A stretch of DNA of 44,664 bases from Alphaproteobacteria bacterium (GCA_030426925.1 JAUHXT010000006.1:1-44664), one strand, 5' to 3'; counted from the stretch's first letter, positions 9,858 to 18,521 are shown. Program-made: numbers and translations. The notes: generated from the sequence alone by a model not told the origin.

Positions 9858-9890
9858 GGCGATATGGAATACACTCCGTTTATGGCGACT

Positions 9891-10334
9891 TTATGGGTTT
9901 TTCGCGGAAGGATTGGAGATCAGCGCCACTTTTTTATAGCCAGCGCCGTTTATAGAACCAAGAATATCCATAACTCTTCCGTAGTCCAGGTCTTTGTCGG
10001 CGCGTATGTAAATGCGGCTTTCCTTGTTCAGGTCGGGCATAGTGCTGAGAATTCCGATCAGGCGGTTGCGGGGCGTTTCCGTTTCGCCAAGGAATATGTT
10101 TCCTTCCCGGTCGAGGGTTATTTCCAGAGGCTTGTCGTCTTCCTGCGATATGGCCTGCGCTTCCGAATCCGGTAAGTCGATTGTGACCCCTGCGGTCAGC
10201 AGCGGCGCAGCCACCATGAACACCACCAGCAATACCAGCATGACGTCCACGAACGGTGTGACGTTGATTTCGGACATTTGCCGGAAATCCCGTCCGCGGC
10301 GGCGTCCTCCGCCCTGATTTAACGAAGCACCCAT
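9891..10334 (-). CDS. tolR: Tol-Pal system protein TolR (ExbD family)
   Basis: TolR is an inner-membrane motor subunit using the proton gradient. It is 147 aa with the ExbD/TolR N-terminus SEINVTPFVDVMLVLLVVFM, where Asp in FVDV is the conserved proton-relay residue, and a periplasmic domain ending in an SNP-type C-terminus. It lies 5 bases after tolQ. Confidence 0.95.
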   Translation of the reverse strand: MGASLNQGGGRRRGRDFRQMSEINVTPFVDVMLVLLVVFMVAAPLLTAGVTIDLPDSEAQAISQEDDKPLEITLDREGNIFLGETETPRNRLIGILSTMPDLNKESRIYIRADKDLDYGRVMDILGSINGAGYKKVALISNPSAKNP

Positions 10335-10339
10335 GGTTC

Positions 10340-11110
10340 TTACGCTACCTTTTTATGCGGCTTTTTTGCCTGCTGCGATTCCAGATGGCGGGACAGGATG
10401 GCAGAAAAGTCACTGACAAACCCGTCCAGACGATCGCCGTAGCGGCCAAGGCGCGAGCTGAACCCGTTATAGGCGACAACGGCCGGGATAGCCGCCACAA
10501 GGCCAAGGGCAGTCGCAAACAAAGCTTCGGCAATCCCCGGCGCAACAACGGCCAGTGATGTGTTGTTGGTTGTCGCAATTGCGGTGAAGGAGCTCATAAT
10601 CCCCCAAACAGTTCCGAACAGCCCGATAAACGGTGCGGTGGAGCCGACAGTCGCCAAAAACGTCATGCCGCGTTCCAGTGCGTGCATTTCGCGGTTGATG
10701 GTGGTGGCCATGGCGCGTTCGACACGCTGGCGCAAGGATGCCTGCAAATCTTCCTTATCCGGAATACCAGTTGATACCGTATTCTGCCATTCTTCCATTC
10801 CGGCAGAAAAAGTTTTCAGCATCGGATCGTTAGAGCTTTTCTTAATACGTTGGTAGAGTTTGTCCAGCGGTTCGCCTGACCAGAAGGCATCTTCGAAGCG
10901 GTTGGCGCGTTTGGCCAGCTTTGCCAATGTGCCGCGTTTTTCCAGAATAATGGCCCAGCTCCATACCGAGGAAAACACCAGGATCATCATAACGCATTTG
11001 ACGATGATATCGGCGCTCAGGAAAAGCGACCACATGCTCATGTCTCCTGCATGGACAGCCGACCCGGCCAAATCCACTGCATCTACTGTTCTATCTGCAA
11101 TCTCGTTCAT
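10340..11110 (-). CDS. tolQ: Tol-Pal system protein TolQ (ExbB family)
   Basis: TolQ is the proton-channel subunit paired with TolR. At 256 aa it has three membrane helices: about residues 25-50, 147-170 and 190-212. Conserved stretches are LATVGSTAPFIGLFGTVWG and APGIAEALFATALGL. An N-terminal segment of about 20 residues precedes the first helix. The C-terminal tail is lysine-rich. It is the first Tol gene after ybgC, with a 12-base gap. Confidence 0.95.
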   Translation of the reverse strand: MNEIADRTVDAVDLAGSAVHAGDMSMWSLFLSADIIVKCVMMILVFSSVWSWAIILEKRGTLAKLAKRANRFEDAFWSGEPLDKLYQRIKKSSNDPMLKTFSAGMEEWQNTVSTGIPDKEDLQASLRQRVERAMATTINREMHALERGMTFLATVGSTAPFIGLFGTVWGIMSSFTAIATTNNTSLAVVAPGIAEALFATALGLVAAIPAVVAYNGFSSRLGRYGDRLDGFVSDFSAILSRHLESQQAKKPHKKVA

Positions 11111-11122
11111 ACTTTTAATCTC

Positions 11123-11524
11123 TTACTGACAAAATTTTGTTATATCCTGCCTCAAGCTGTCCGGAATGCGAACGGGTTTACCCGTTTCATCCACACAAAC
11201 CGCCGTGACCTTCATGTTAAAAAGCACATCATCATGGCGAAAAATTGACTGTTGCATAATAAATGACGTGTTTTTCATCTCCGCAACACAGCTTTCGACC
11301 GTTAACATATCTTCGAGCTTACAGGATTTGAGGTAATCGGCCTCCAGGTGGCGGATGACGAACAAAATGCCTTCCTTTTCCTGAATATGGGCGCAGCTGT
11401 GGCCTATTTCACGCATAAATTCGGTGCGTCCGCGTTCACAGAAATTGATGTAGTTGCCGTGATACATGATGCCACCGGCATCGGTATCTTCGTAGTACAC
11501 CCTGTAATTGACCTGGTGTTTCAT
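11123..11524 (-). CDS. ybgC: Tol-Pal system-associated acyl-CoA thioesterase YbgC
   Basis: YbgC is a hot-dog-fold thioesterase encoded with tol genes in most Proteobacteria. It is 133 aa with the active-site region YYEDTDAGGIMYHGNYINF, Asp being catalytic in this family. Its start overlaps the stop of the upstream GIY-YIG gene (ATGA), so it can be read by termination-reinitiation from that gene. It also has a tight link to tolQ. Confidence 0.95.
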   Translation of the reverse strand: MKHQVNYRVYYEDTDAGGIMYHGNYINFCERGRTEFMREIGHSCAHIQEKEGILFVIRHLEADYLKSCKLEDMLTVESCVAEMKNTSFIMQQSIFRHDDVLFNMKVTAVCVDETGKPVRIPDSLRQDITKFCQ

Positions 11525-11973
11525 GCGCGTTTTTTTCTGACGTTCAGTGTCTCATAATTTGAGACAAGATACTCTTCTATCTCTTTTCTTCCAAAGGGTA
11601 CCGGTAATGCCTTTATTTCTAAATTTTTCAGGTAAATAACCAGCTCTTCTTCCCAACTGTCGGGATATTTAATTTTTGATGTGGCCTTAATATAGTTTTT
11701 GCGATTGGAGAATAATTTATGTCCCACAGTTCGTCTCAGGGAGTGATGCCTTGTATTCCATAAATCTTTTAATCTTTTGCGTAAACAGCCAGTCTCTCCA
11801 ACATAGATTAGTTCGCCATCTTCAAATATTGCATATACGCCAGCAGCTTCCGTGTGAATTTTTAACCACTCAGAATTAAAATCTAAATTTATTCGTCCGC
11901 TCTCATTTTGCACTAGTTCTTTTTCATAGTGTTCGAGGAGCTCTTTTATTTTATTTTCGTTTAAAAAGGCCAT
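11521..11973 (-). CDS. GIY-YIG nuclease superfamily protein (likely acquired)
   Basis: This 150-aa protein has an N-terminal helical region (residues 1-40) and a GIY-YIG-like core at about 44-115: GVYAIFEDGELIYVGETG, then C-L-R-K-R-L with the conserved Arg pair, and a later Glu-rich stretch (SWEEELVIYL). GIY-YIG domains cut DNA in homing endonucleases, UvrC and repair nucleases; the specific target here is unknown. The gene is much more AT-rich than ybgC and ruvB and uses more A/T-ending codons, which suggests transfer. Even so it overlaps ybgC by 4 bases and lies 6 bases downstream of ruvB. I do not recognise a named subfamily. Confidence 0.8.
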   Translation of the reverse strand: MAFLNENKIKELLEHYEKELVQNESGRINLDFNSEWLKIHTEAAGVYAIFEDGELIYVGETGCLRKRLKDLWNTRHHSLRRTVGHKLFSNRKNYIKATSKIKYPDSWEEELVIYLKNLEIKALPVPFGRKEIEEYLVSNYETLNVRKKRA

Positions 11974-11979
11974 AATTCT

Positions 11980-13014
11980 TTATTCCTCAAATAATCCCGC
12001 CTGTGGGGCCTTTTTGGGTTTCAGTCCAAAATAGCCGTAGCCTTTTTCGCTGATGACGCGCCCGCGCGGGGTACGCTGTATCAAACCCTGCTGGAGCAGA
12101 TAGGGTTCAATGACGTCTTCAATAACATCTCTTTGTTCGGATAGATAGGCCGCGATTGTTTCAATCCCCACGGGGCCGCCGCCGTAATTGTCGATGATGC
12201 AGTTCATGTATTTGCGGTCCATTGAATCCAGTCCCGATGAATCGACGTCCAGCCGCTTTAACGCTTCATCGGCCAGTTTTGATGTAATGCTTTTCTCACC
12301 GGAGACATCGCAGAAGTCGCGGACACGGCGGGTCAATCGGCCGGCAATACGCGGAGTTCCGCGCGAACGTTTGGCGATTTCCAGCGCCCCGCCTGCATCC
12401 AGTGGCATGCCCAGCAGTTTCGCGCTACGCGTTACGATGTCGGTCAATTCATCCGATGTATAAAATTCCAGCCGCAGGGGAATACCAAAACGGTCGCGCA
12501 ATGGATTGGTCAAAAGGCCGCTGCGCGTTGTTGCGCCAATCAGTGTAAAAGGTGGCAGTTCGATTTGGACTGAGCGCGCGGCCGGCCCTTCGCCAATCAC
12601 GAGGTCAAGCTTCCTGTCCTCCATGGCCGGATACAGGATTTCTTCCACTGCCGGGTTCAGGCGGTGGATTTCGTCGATAAACAGGACATCGTGTTCTTCG
12701 AGATTGGTGAGGATGGCGGCGAGGTCACCCGCTTTTGCAATCACCGGGCCTGATGTGGCGCGAAAGCCCACACCCAGTTCGCGGGCGATAATCTGCGCCA
12801 GCGTGGTTTTTCCAAGTCCCGGGGGGCCGAACAACAAAACGTGGTCCAGCGCATCGCCACGTGCTTTTGCCGCATTGACGAATACCTTCAGGTTATCTTT
12901 AAGCTCCGCCTGACCTATAAAATCATTGAACTGCAAGGGGCGCAGGGCAACATCGTCCCCCTGCCCGTCCTTTTGAGCATCCAGTATATCGTTTTTGTGT
13001 AAAGGTTCTGCCAT
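11980..13014 (-). CDS. ruvB: Holliday junction branch migration DNA helicase RuvB
   Basis: RuvB is the hexameric AAA+ motor that drives branch migration with RuvA. It is 344 aa with N-terminal [12 protein letters not shown], Walker [10 protein letters not shown], Walker [12 protein letters not shown], sensor GATTRSGLL, the RDRFG Arg-finger region and a winged-helix C-terminus ([17 protein letters not shown]). It is normally next to ruvA; here an 810-base gene on the other strand separates them, so ruvB must have its own promoter in the AT-rich 13015-13120 gap. Confidence 0.97.
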   Translation of the reverse strand: MAEPLHKNDILDAQKDGQGDDVALRPLQFNDFIGQAELKDNLKVFVNAAKARGDALDHVLLFGPPGLGKTTLAQIIARELGVGFRATSGPVIAKAGDLAAILTNLEEHDVLFIDEIHRLNPAVEEILYPAMEDRKLDLVIGEGPAARSVQIELPPFTLIGATTRSGLLTNPLRDRFGIPLRLEFYTSDELTDIVTRSAKLLGMPLDAGGALEIAKRSRGTPRIAGRLTRRVRDFCDVSGEKSITSKLADEALKRLDVDSSGLDSMDRKYMNCIIDNYGGGPVGIETIAAYLSEQRDVIEDVIEPYLLQQGLIQRTPRGRVISEKGYGYFGLKPKKAPQAGLFEE

Positions 13015-13120
13015 AGATTTAAATAATAACGCCCAATTATAAAAAACGAAGCTTTTCTTTTCATAGTGGTGAATAATAGTTAGTATTTTCGCAGGTTAGG
13101 AAATTTTAGAAAGGGTCGCC

Positions 13121-13930
13121 ATGTCTGCTATCAAGGTTTTTGAGACTGTTGGAAATGCTTACAGTTATAGTTTCCAGAATATAGAATATTTTTTCAGGTC
13201 GATGGTTTATATTTTGCCGCTGATTGTTGCGACGAACTATCTTACGTCCCAACTGGAAGGTGACAGCCCTTCTATCAGTGCGGCGCTTGTTATGCTTGTT
13301 ATATTTATTCCGACCTTTCTGGCGAACGCGGCCTTTGCCTATACGTGGCATAACAATGCACTGTCCGGTAATACGGGGGTGCATAATCCGTTCAAATTTA
13401 CGTCAGATTTTGTGCTGTTCATCAAAAAAGCGCTATGGATTGCGTTCATCGGTTTTGCCTTGATGTTTGGGGTTGTGGTACTTGGTTTTGGCGTTACAGG
13501 GGCACTGGCCGCTACTATGCCGCCTGCCGGGTTTGTTGCCGGGCTTATTACACTTGGTGCAATTGTTTATCTTATGTACTGGTTGATGGGGTATATGTTT
13601 GCACTGCCTGCTGCCGCGCTGGGTAAAAACCTGAAAATCAAGGATGCCCGTATCGACAGCAAGCCATACCGCCTTAAATATGTCCTTTCTATTTTCGTCG
13701 CAGCCGTACCCATCATGATCATTACGATTGTTAGCGGAATTATTTTCAGCCTTTTGGGTTTGATAGGCCCGGGTTCTAACATGATCATTGCGGTTGTTGC
13801 TTATATACCGCTTAGTATTATCCAACTGTTCGGAACAACAGTCGGGGTCGTTATTTTATGCAGTTGCTACAAAATCATCTTCGGTGTGTCAAACGAGATG
13901 ATTGCGAATGCTGAAAATCTCAGGCGCTGA
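13121..13930 (+). CDS. Hypothetical multi-pass membrane protein inserted between ruvB and ruvA
   Basis: This 269-aa protein is not recognised. It has about six strongly hydrophobic segments: roughly residues 26-42, 52-73, 102-128, 136-162, 188-212 and 220-248. The N-terminus (residues 1-25) is amphipathic and cytosolic-looking. The layout resembles bacterial DUF-type membrane proteins of the 'glycerophosphoryl diester phosphodiesterase membrane domain' kind, but no motif proves this. A good ribosome binding site (AGAAAGGG) sits 5-6 bases before ATG. It lies opposite the ruv genes, and its 3' end overlaps the 3' end of ruvA by 11 bases (13920-13930). Confidence 0.85.
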   Translation: MSAIKVFETVGNAYSYSFQNIEYFFRSMVYILPLIVATNYLTSQLEGDSPSISAALVMLVIFIPTFLANAAFAYTWHNNALSGNTGVHNPFKFTSDFVLFIKKALWIAFIGFALMFGVVVLGFGVTGALAATMPPAGFVAGLITLGAIVYLMYWLMGYMFALPAAALGKNLKIKDARIDSKPYRLKYVLSIFVAAVPIMIITIVSGIIFSLLGLIGPGSNMIIAVVAYIPLSIIQLFGTTVGVVILCSCYKIIFGVSNEMIANAENLRR

Positions 13931-14540
13931 GTTCCTTTAACGCCAGTCGTATGAGCGTTTGAAGGCTTTCATTATCGTTGGCTTTTGCCTTGGCCTGCAT
14001 GACGGCTGCGTAAGCATCTGTACGCCCGTACCCAAGATTGACCAGCGCCGATACAGCATCCTGATCAATGCCGGTCGTTTGTGGCTGCCCTTCACATACC
14101 TGCACTTGTTGCAAGGCAGGGGAAGTCGCGAGATCCATTTTTCCAGCCTTGTCTTTTAATTCGGTGAGGATACGCGCCGCGATTTTAGGGCCGATGCCGT
14201 CTGCTCTCGTCAATGCTGCCTTGTCACCCGAGGCTATCGCAAAGCCAAGTTGTTCCGGCGGCGTTACGCCCAATATCGCCATGCCTGCTTTTGCGCCTAC
14301 GCCCTGAACGGACGTTAACAACCGGAACCATTGTTGTTCGGCCTTGTCCGGAAAACCGAACAGCGTAATGGCGTCTTCACGGACATTGGTGTCGATTAAC
14401 AAGGAGGCCGGATCGCCTTTTTGCCCGATACGGGCCAATGTACGCGGCGAACACTGCACCTGATAGCCGACGCCATTTACGTCGAGAATAATGAAATCCT
14501 CGAATATCTCATCAATTATGCCGGACAGTTTTCCGATCAT
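13920..14540 (-). CDS. ruvA: Holliday junction branch migration protein RuvA
   Basis: RuvA tetramers hold the four-way junction and load RuvB. The start is set at ATG 14540 (MIGKLSGIIDEIFEDF), which overlaps the ruvC stop by ATGA; the longer open frame runs back into ruvC. The N-terminal OB domain, helix-hairpin-helix region (TSVQGVGAKAGMAIL, ADGIGPKIAARILTELKDK) and C-terminal RuvB-binding domain (VSALVNLGYGRTDAYAAV) are all present. It has 206 residues, normal size. Confidence 0.96.
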   Translation of the reverse strand: MIGKLSGIIDEIFEDFIILDVNGVGYQVQCSPRTLARIGQKGDPASLLIDTNVREDAITLFGFPDKAEQQWFRLLTSVQGVGAKAGMAILGVTPPEQLGFAIASGDKAALTRADGIGPKIAARILTELKDKAGKMDLATSPALQQVQVCEGQPQTTGIDQDAVSALVNLGYGRTDAYAAVMQAKAKANDNESLQTLIRLALKELSA

Positions 14541-15040
14541 GATACTTTTGCTCCGATCCTGTGAATACGGGACGCCGCGTGGTGCGCGTGGCAAATTGCC
14601 ACGGCCAGCGCATCGGCTTCATCTTCGCTTATACCCTTGGGAATGGACGGTAGCAATGTTTTGACCATCATACCCATTTGAGCCTTCGCGGCGTGACCGC
14701 TGCCGACGATTGATTTTTTGACCTGATTGGCGGAGTATTCGGCGACCATCAGCCCTGCCCTTGCGGGCACGACCATGCCGACCCCCCTTGCCTGTCCCAG
14801 CTTTAGCGCGGATGCCGGGTTTTTATTGACGAAGGTTTCCTCGATCGCTGCTTCATCGGGTGAAAAGTTGCTCAGGACATCGGACAGGCCACTATCCAGT
14901 GTGCGCAGGCGTTCGCATAGCATTGCCTTGGAATCTGTTTTTATCAGGCCACAGGATACGAAAGACAGCGCATTGCCATGCACTTCGATGATGCCCCATC
15001 CGGTTTTCTGTAGTCCAGGGTCTATTCCGAGAATTCTCAT
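14537..15040 (-). CDS. ruvC: Crossover junction endodeoxyribonuclease RuvC
   Basis: RuvC resolves Holliday junctions with a two-metal RNase H-like active site. It is 167 aa, with the first catalytic Asp in MRILGIDPGLQKTGWG, Glu in AAIEETFVNKNPASALKLGQARG and the C-terminal acidic residues in SEDEADALAVAICHAH. It overlaps ruvA by 4 bases and lies 1 base after yebC. Confidence 0.96.
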   Translation of the reverse strand: MRILGIDPGLQKTGWGIIEVHGNALSFVSCGLIKTDSKAMLCERLRTLDSGLSDVLSNFSPDEAAIEETFVNKNPASALKLGQARGVGMVVPARAGLMVAEYSANQVKKSIVGSGHAAKAQMGMMVKTLLPSIPKGISEDEADALAVAICHAHHAASRIHRIGAKVS

Positions 15041-15041
15041 C

Positions 15042-15797
15042 TTATGATGCTAGCAGTTTCTCCATAATGTCGTCACTCACATTCATGTTGTGAGTCACAG
15101 ACTGCACATCGTCGCTGTCTTCGAGTGATTCGACGAGGTTCAGGACTTTTTGCGCTGTTTCTTCATCGACGTCGGAATGAGTGTTCGGGTTCCAGGCAAG
15201 GCCTGAATCCTCATGCGCTTCGCCGAATTTTTCTTCAAGAGTGGCGCATACATCGCCGTAATCATCGGGTTCGCATGTGATTTCATGCATGCCGTCAGAC
15301 GTTTCGCAATTTAACGCGCCTGCCTCTACAGCTGCTTCGAACATTGCATCAGAGTCCGCGACGCTGTCCGGGAATATAATCATGCCGACGCGATCGAACA
15401 TGAAAGACACTGCGCCGCTGTCGCCTAAATTACCGCCACCTTTGGAAAAAATTGTACGGACTTCGGATACGGTGCGATTGCGATTATCTGTCATGGTGTC
15501 AACGATCACGGCCACACCGTTCGGGCCGTATCCCTCGTAACGGATTTCTTCGTAATTATCACCTTCTCCGCCTCCGGCCCCTTTTTCAATCGCCTTCTTG
15601 ATCCCGTCATTTGGCATGGACTGTTTGCGGGCTTTTTGAATGGCCAGACGCAGGCGTGGATTCATGTCCGGATCAGCACCGCCAAGCCGTGCAGCGGTAA
15701 TGATTTCACGTCCCAGTTTTGTAAATAATTTTGCCCGCTTTTTGTCCTGCGCGCCTTTGCGGTGTTGAATGTTTGCCCACTTGGAATGACCGGCCAT
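15042..15797 (-). CDS. yebC: YebC/PmpR family protein (TACO1-like)
   Basis: Family members bind DNA or act on ribosome stalling as TACO1-like factors; the role in this organism is not shown by sequence. It is 251 aa with the hallmark N-terminus MAGHSKWANIQHRKGAQD, then RLAIQKARKQSMPND, YEGYGPNGVAVIVD, TDNRNRTVSEVRTIFSKGGG and an acidic C-terminus. It is the first gene of yebC-ruvC-ruvA, a standard order. Confidence 0.96.
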   Translation of the reverse strand: MAGHSKWANIQHRKGAQDKKRAKLFTKLGREIITAARLGGADPDMNPRLRLAIQKARKQSMPNDGIKKAIEKGAGGGEGDNYEEIRYEGYGPNGVAVIVDTMTDNRNRTVSEVRTIFSKGGGNLGDSGAVSFMFDRVGMIIFPDSVADSDAMFEAAVEAGALNCETSDGMHEITCEPDDYGDVCATLEEKFGEAHEDSGLAWNPNTHSDVDEETAQKVLNLVESLEDSDDVQSVTHNMNVSDDIMEKLLAS

Positions 15798-15951
15798 TTA
15801 TATCCTCGTTTTTTGTAATATCTAGAAATTATTGCTATATAAATTAGATAATTCGTTCTAATATGCAAACTCTTTTAAAATTATTTATTCGCTTGATTTA
15901 GTAAGCAGACTCAATTAGTTGGAAATTTTTTAAGTTTAATTTATAAAATTG

Positions 15952-15966
15952 TTAAGTTTTGTTTAA
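15952..15966 (+). promoter_or_regulatory. Possible CtrA-type site upstream of response regulator
   Basis: TTAA-N7-TTAA (15952-15955 and 15963-15966), about 30 bases before the response-regulator start, matches the half-site spacing of the alphaproteobacterial cell-cycle regulator CtrA (TTAA-N7-TTAAC). The final C is T here. The 199-base gap 15798-15996 is very AT-rich, so a chance match is quite possible. The gap must also contain the yebC promoter; a weak TTGCAT/TAATTT pair is present on the minus strand. Confidence 0.3.
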
Positions 15967-15996
15967 TAATATGTAGATTGAGGGTATCATTGTTAT

Positions 15997-16578
15997 ATGG
16001 CATATCAATTTAATAACATTTGCGTCTTAGTTGTTGAAGACAACCTCCCGATGCTAGAGATAACCAAATCTCTGCTTCGTACTTTTGGTGTAGGAAAAAT
16101 TATCACGGCCAAAAACGGGCGTGAAGGCCTTCAAAAAGTGAAATATTACAATCCTGATATTATTATCGCCGACTGGATGATGAAGCCAGTGGACGGCATT
16201 TCATTTACCCGTTACGTGCGTCAGGACACGCAAGGTATCAACCCTTATGTTCCTATTATCCTGATGACCGGCTTTAGCGAAAAACGCCGGGTGATTCAGG
16301 CGCGTGATGCTGGGGTAACCGAATTTCTGGTGAAGCCTTTTAATGCGCGGGATTTATACAAGCGCATTTTGCAGATTATTGAACGTCCGCGTCAGTTTGT
16401 GAAGTCAGATAATTTCTTTGGCCCGGACCGCCGCCGCAAGAAAATGTACGGCTTTATGGGGCCATACAGACGTGACGATGATAGCACAGATTTTGATGAG
16501 CCGGCCCCAAGCAAAAAGAAAGTCAGCGGTAAAAAGCAAAACCATATTGACGATATCGCCATGATAGACAGGAAATAG
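15997..16578 (+). CDS. Single-domain response regulator with basic C-terminal extension
   Basis: This 193-aa protein has a receiver domain of about residues 6-125: acidic pair in LVVEDN, phosphoacceptor Asp in IIADWMMKPVDG, Thr/Ser switch in ILMTGFS and Lys in FLVKPFNARDL. The last 65 residues have no known output domain but carry two arginine-rich GPDRRRKK and GPYRRDDD units, then a Lys-rich tail. It is therefore a signalling receiver that acts by protein contact, not by DNA binding. It is followed after two bases by an HPt-like gene whose ribosome site (AGGAA) lies inside this gene, so the two are coupled. Confidence 0.88.
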   Translation: MAYQFNNICVLVVEDNLPMLEITKSLLRTFGVGKIITAKNGREGLQKVKYYNPDIIIADWMMKPVDGISFTRYVRQDTQGINPYVPIILMTGFSEKRRVIQARDAGVTEFLVKPFNARDLYKRILQIIERPRQFVKSDNFFGPDRRRKKMYGFMGPYRRDDDSTDFDEPAPSKKKVSGKKQNHIDDIAMIDRK

Positions 16579-16580
16579 TA

Positions 16581-17123
16581 ATGTCAGCTTCTATTTACAA
16601 ACAACCGCGCAGACGCAAGGCGGAATTTATTACTCCTCCCAATGTTCTGAAGGAAAAAGTTGGTACAGGCGGATTGAGCGAGGAGATTCTTGATAAGGCG
16701 CAGACGTTACTTGAAAACAACGCTGTTGATTTTCGTCCGCTCGGAGACATGTACCTTGAATCTCTCGAAAACGGCATTGCCTATGCCAAACGCGCGGCAC
16801 GTAACGGAGACGACCATGAGGCGTTAATAGCTACGATGTTGTATCCGTCTATGCAACTGAAAGCCCATGGCGGTATGTTCCATTATCCGCTGATTACGCG
16901 TATTGCGGACAAGCTGATCCAGTTTCTGGAAGTTATCGAACGCCCGGATCTGGAAGTGCTGGAAATCGTTCGAGCTTTCCATACCTCTATCCGTGCTATC
17001 CTGCATGGCGGTATTAAAGGGGATGCCGGGCGCTATGGTGATGAGCTGGAAAAAGCGCTGGTTGATGCCTGTTTCCGATACTTTGAAAAATTTCCTGATA
17101 ATAAAACAGACCTGCCGAATTAA
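16581..17123 (+). CDS. HPt-like helical protein coupled to response regulator
   Basis: This 180-aa protein is mostly predicted helix. The central stretch LKAHGGMFHYPLITRIADKL (about residues 94-113) resembles a group of alphaproteobacterial phosphotransfer (HPt)-like proteins in which a His precedes a KGQGG-F-YPL motif. In this protein the position expected for the phospho-accepting His is a Met, so classical phosphotransfer is doubtful. The family placement is from memory of the pattern and is an inference. The tight coupling to the receiver gene is seen directly and suggests the pair works together. Confidence 0.7.
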   Translation: MSASIYKQPRRRKAEFITPPNVLKEKVGTGGLSEEILDKAQTLLENNAVDFRPLGDMYLESLENGIAYAKRAARNGDDHEALIATMLYPSMQLKAHGGMFHYPLITRIADKLIQFLEVIERPDLEVLEIVRAFHTSIRAILHGGIKGDAGRYGDELEKALVDACFRYFEKFPDNKTDLPN

Positions 17124-17125
17124 TC

Positions 17126-17923
17126 TCAGGCAGCTGCCAGCTTTCCGCCGCGGCGAATGGGCCTGATGCCCAGGGTTTTTCCTGTGCTGTCATCCGTTTC
17201 GATATATACGCATGACAGCGTGGCCTCGCCTTCCGCGGGGACCAGCATGCGGGGCATTTGTTTTACCATGCGGTCTATGGCGTCACCTTTTTGCGCGCCG
17301 ATGACGCTATCGTAATCGCCGGACATGCCGGCATCTGTCTGATACCCTGTGCCGCCCGGCAAAATCATGGTGTCTGCTGTCGGTACATGTGTGTGTGTGC
17401 CGAGAACGGCTGATGCCCGCCCGTCCAGATAATGTCCCATTGCCATCTTTTCGCTTGTGGCTTCAGCATGAAAATCAACGAGAACGGACGTGCCGTTTCC
17501 GATTTTATGTTTTTCAAGATAGCGGTCTGCCGCGGCGAAAGGGTCTTCTATCGGGTTCATAAACACCCTGCCCTGTAGATGCAGGACTTTCATCGTCCTT
17601 CCGTCCGAAAGCTGTTTTTCCCAGCAGCCCGCCCCCGGTGTGCCTTGTTTGTAATTCATGGGGCGGATCAGGTTTTTATCACGGGCGATATAGGAAATGA
17701 TTTCGCGTTGGTCCCAGACATGATCGCCGGAAGTAATAACGTCCGTGCCACAGGCATAGAATTCTTCGCAGATTTTTTCCGTGATACCCCGGCCATGCGC
17801 CGGATTGTCACCATTGACCACGACGATATCCAGTTCCAGTTCCCGGCGGAGTTCCGGCAGGTGCTTTTGCAAGGCGTCTCGTCCAGACCGGCCGAAAATA
17901 TCGCCTACGAACAAAATTTTCAT
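17126..17923 (-). CDS. YmdB-type metallophosphoesterase (TIGR00282 family)
   Basis: YmdB proteins are dinuclear-metal phosphodiesterases that hydrolyse cyclic nucleotides in Bacillus. It is 265 aa with MKILFVGDIFGRSGRDAL (Asp8), the FHAEATSEK His152 and GTHTHVPT His177/His179 metal ligands, and QTDAGMSGDYDSVIG. Two expected ligand positions differ: the usual NGEN Glu39 is Asp (VNGDNPAHG), and the usual GNHVWD Asn67 is Asp (SGDHVWDQ). Both are still able to bind metal. It lies 17 bases downstream of the cyclo-ligase gene on the same strand and ends beside the HPt-like gene (convergent, 2-base gap). Confidence 0.92.
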   Translation of the reverse strand: MKILFVGDIFGRSGRDALQKHLPELRRELELDIVVVNGDNPAHGRGITEKICEEFYACGTDVITSGDHVWDQREIISYIARDKNLIRPMNYKQGTPGAGCWEKQLSDGRTMKVLHLQGRVFMNPIEDPFAAADRYLEKHKIGNGTSVLVDFHAEATSEKMAMGHYLDGRASAVLGTHTHVPTADTMILPGGTGYQTDAGMSGDYDSVIGAQKGDAIDRMVKQMPRMLVPAEGEATLSCVYIETDDSTGKTLGIRPIRRGGKLAAA

Positions 17924-17940
17924 GCTTACCTTAAGCCCTC

Positions 17941-18507
17941 CTAAGCAATGTGCCTGTGATCTATGGCAGATTGCGGTGTTATAATCCAGTCCATTTGCTG
18001 GTCGTGATCTTCCACTGGCAGGTTGAACAACACGGCCTGCTGGCTATATGCTACCCCTACGGCTGTTACTGCCCCTGTATCTCTTAAATCCCTAATAGTG
18101 GCGTCATAATATCCGCCGCCATAACCCAGGCGGTAGCCGTGCCGGTCAAAGGCCAACAAGGGTGTGATAATGATATCGGGAGTCACGAACTCTGTTTCCT
18201 CGGGTTGCAGGATACCAAACGTTCCTTCCTGTAAAGGCTGCCCATCCGCCCATAGAGCGAATTTCAGGATACGTGTATTTTTCTGAATAACAGGAAGCGC
18301 ACAGCGGCAGCCCAGCTTCATTGCTTCATCCAATATCGGACGGCAGTCAAATTCCCGCCCCTTTGGCCAGTATCCGGCGATGATCTGCCCGGCTTCGGGC
18401 CGGATAGCATCAAGAAAATAAGGGATAGCGTCTTCGGGATGATCGTCCGCGGGGTCGATGAAGTCACGGTGACGACTGGCTTCCTTGCGCAAACTCTCTT
18501 TGTCCAT
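17941..18507 (-). CDS. ygfA: 5-formyltetrahydrofolate cyclo-ligase
   Basis: The enzyme converts 5-formyl-THF to methenyl-THF with ATP, recycling a folate storage form. The start is set at ATG 18507 (MDKESLRKEASRHRD); the longer open frame upstream runs through the 6S RNA. Motifs include GYWPKGREFD and the ATP-binding LAFDRHGYRLGYGGGYYDA. It has 188 residues, normal. Its position right behind 6S RNA is one of the most conserved arrangements in Proteobacteria, where the two are often co-transcribed. Confidence 0.94.
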   Translation of the reverse strand: MDKESLRKEASRHRDFIDPADDHPEDAIPYFLDAIRPEAGQIIAGYWPKGREFDCRPILDEAMKLGCRCALPVIQKNTRILKFALWADGQPLQEGTFGILQPEETEFVTPDIIITPLLAFDRHGYRLGYGGGYYDATIRDLRDTGAVTAVGVAYSQQAVLFNLPVEDHDQQMDWIITPQSAIDHRHIA

Positions 18508-18521
18508 GACTTGAAATATAA

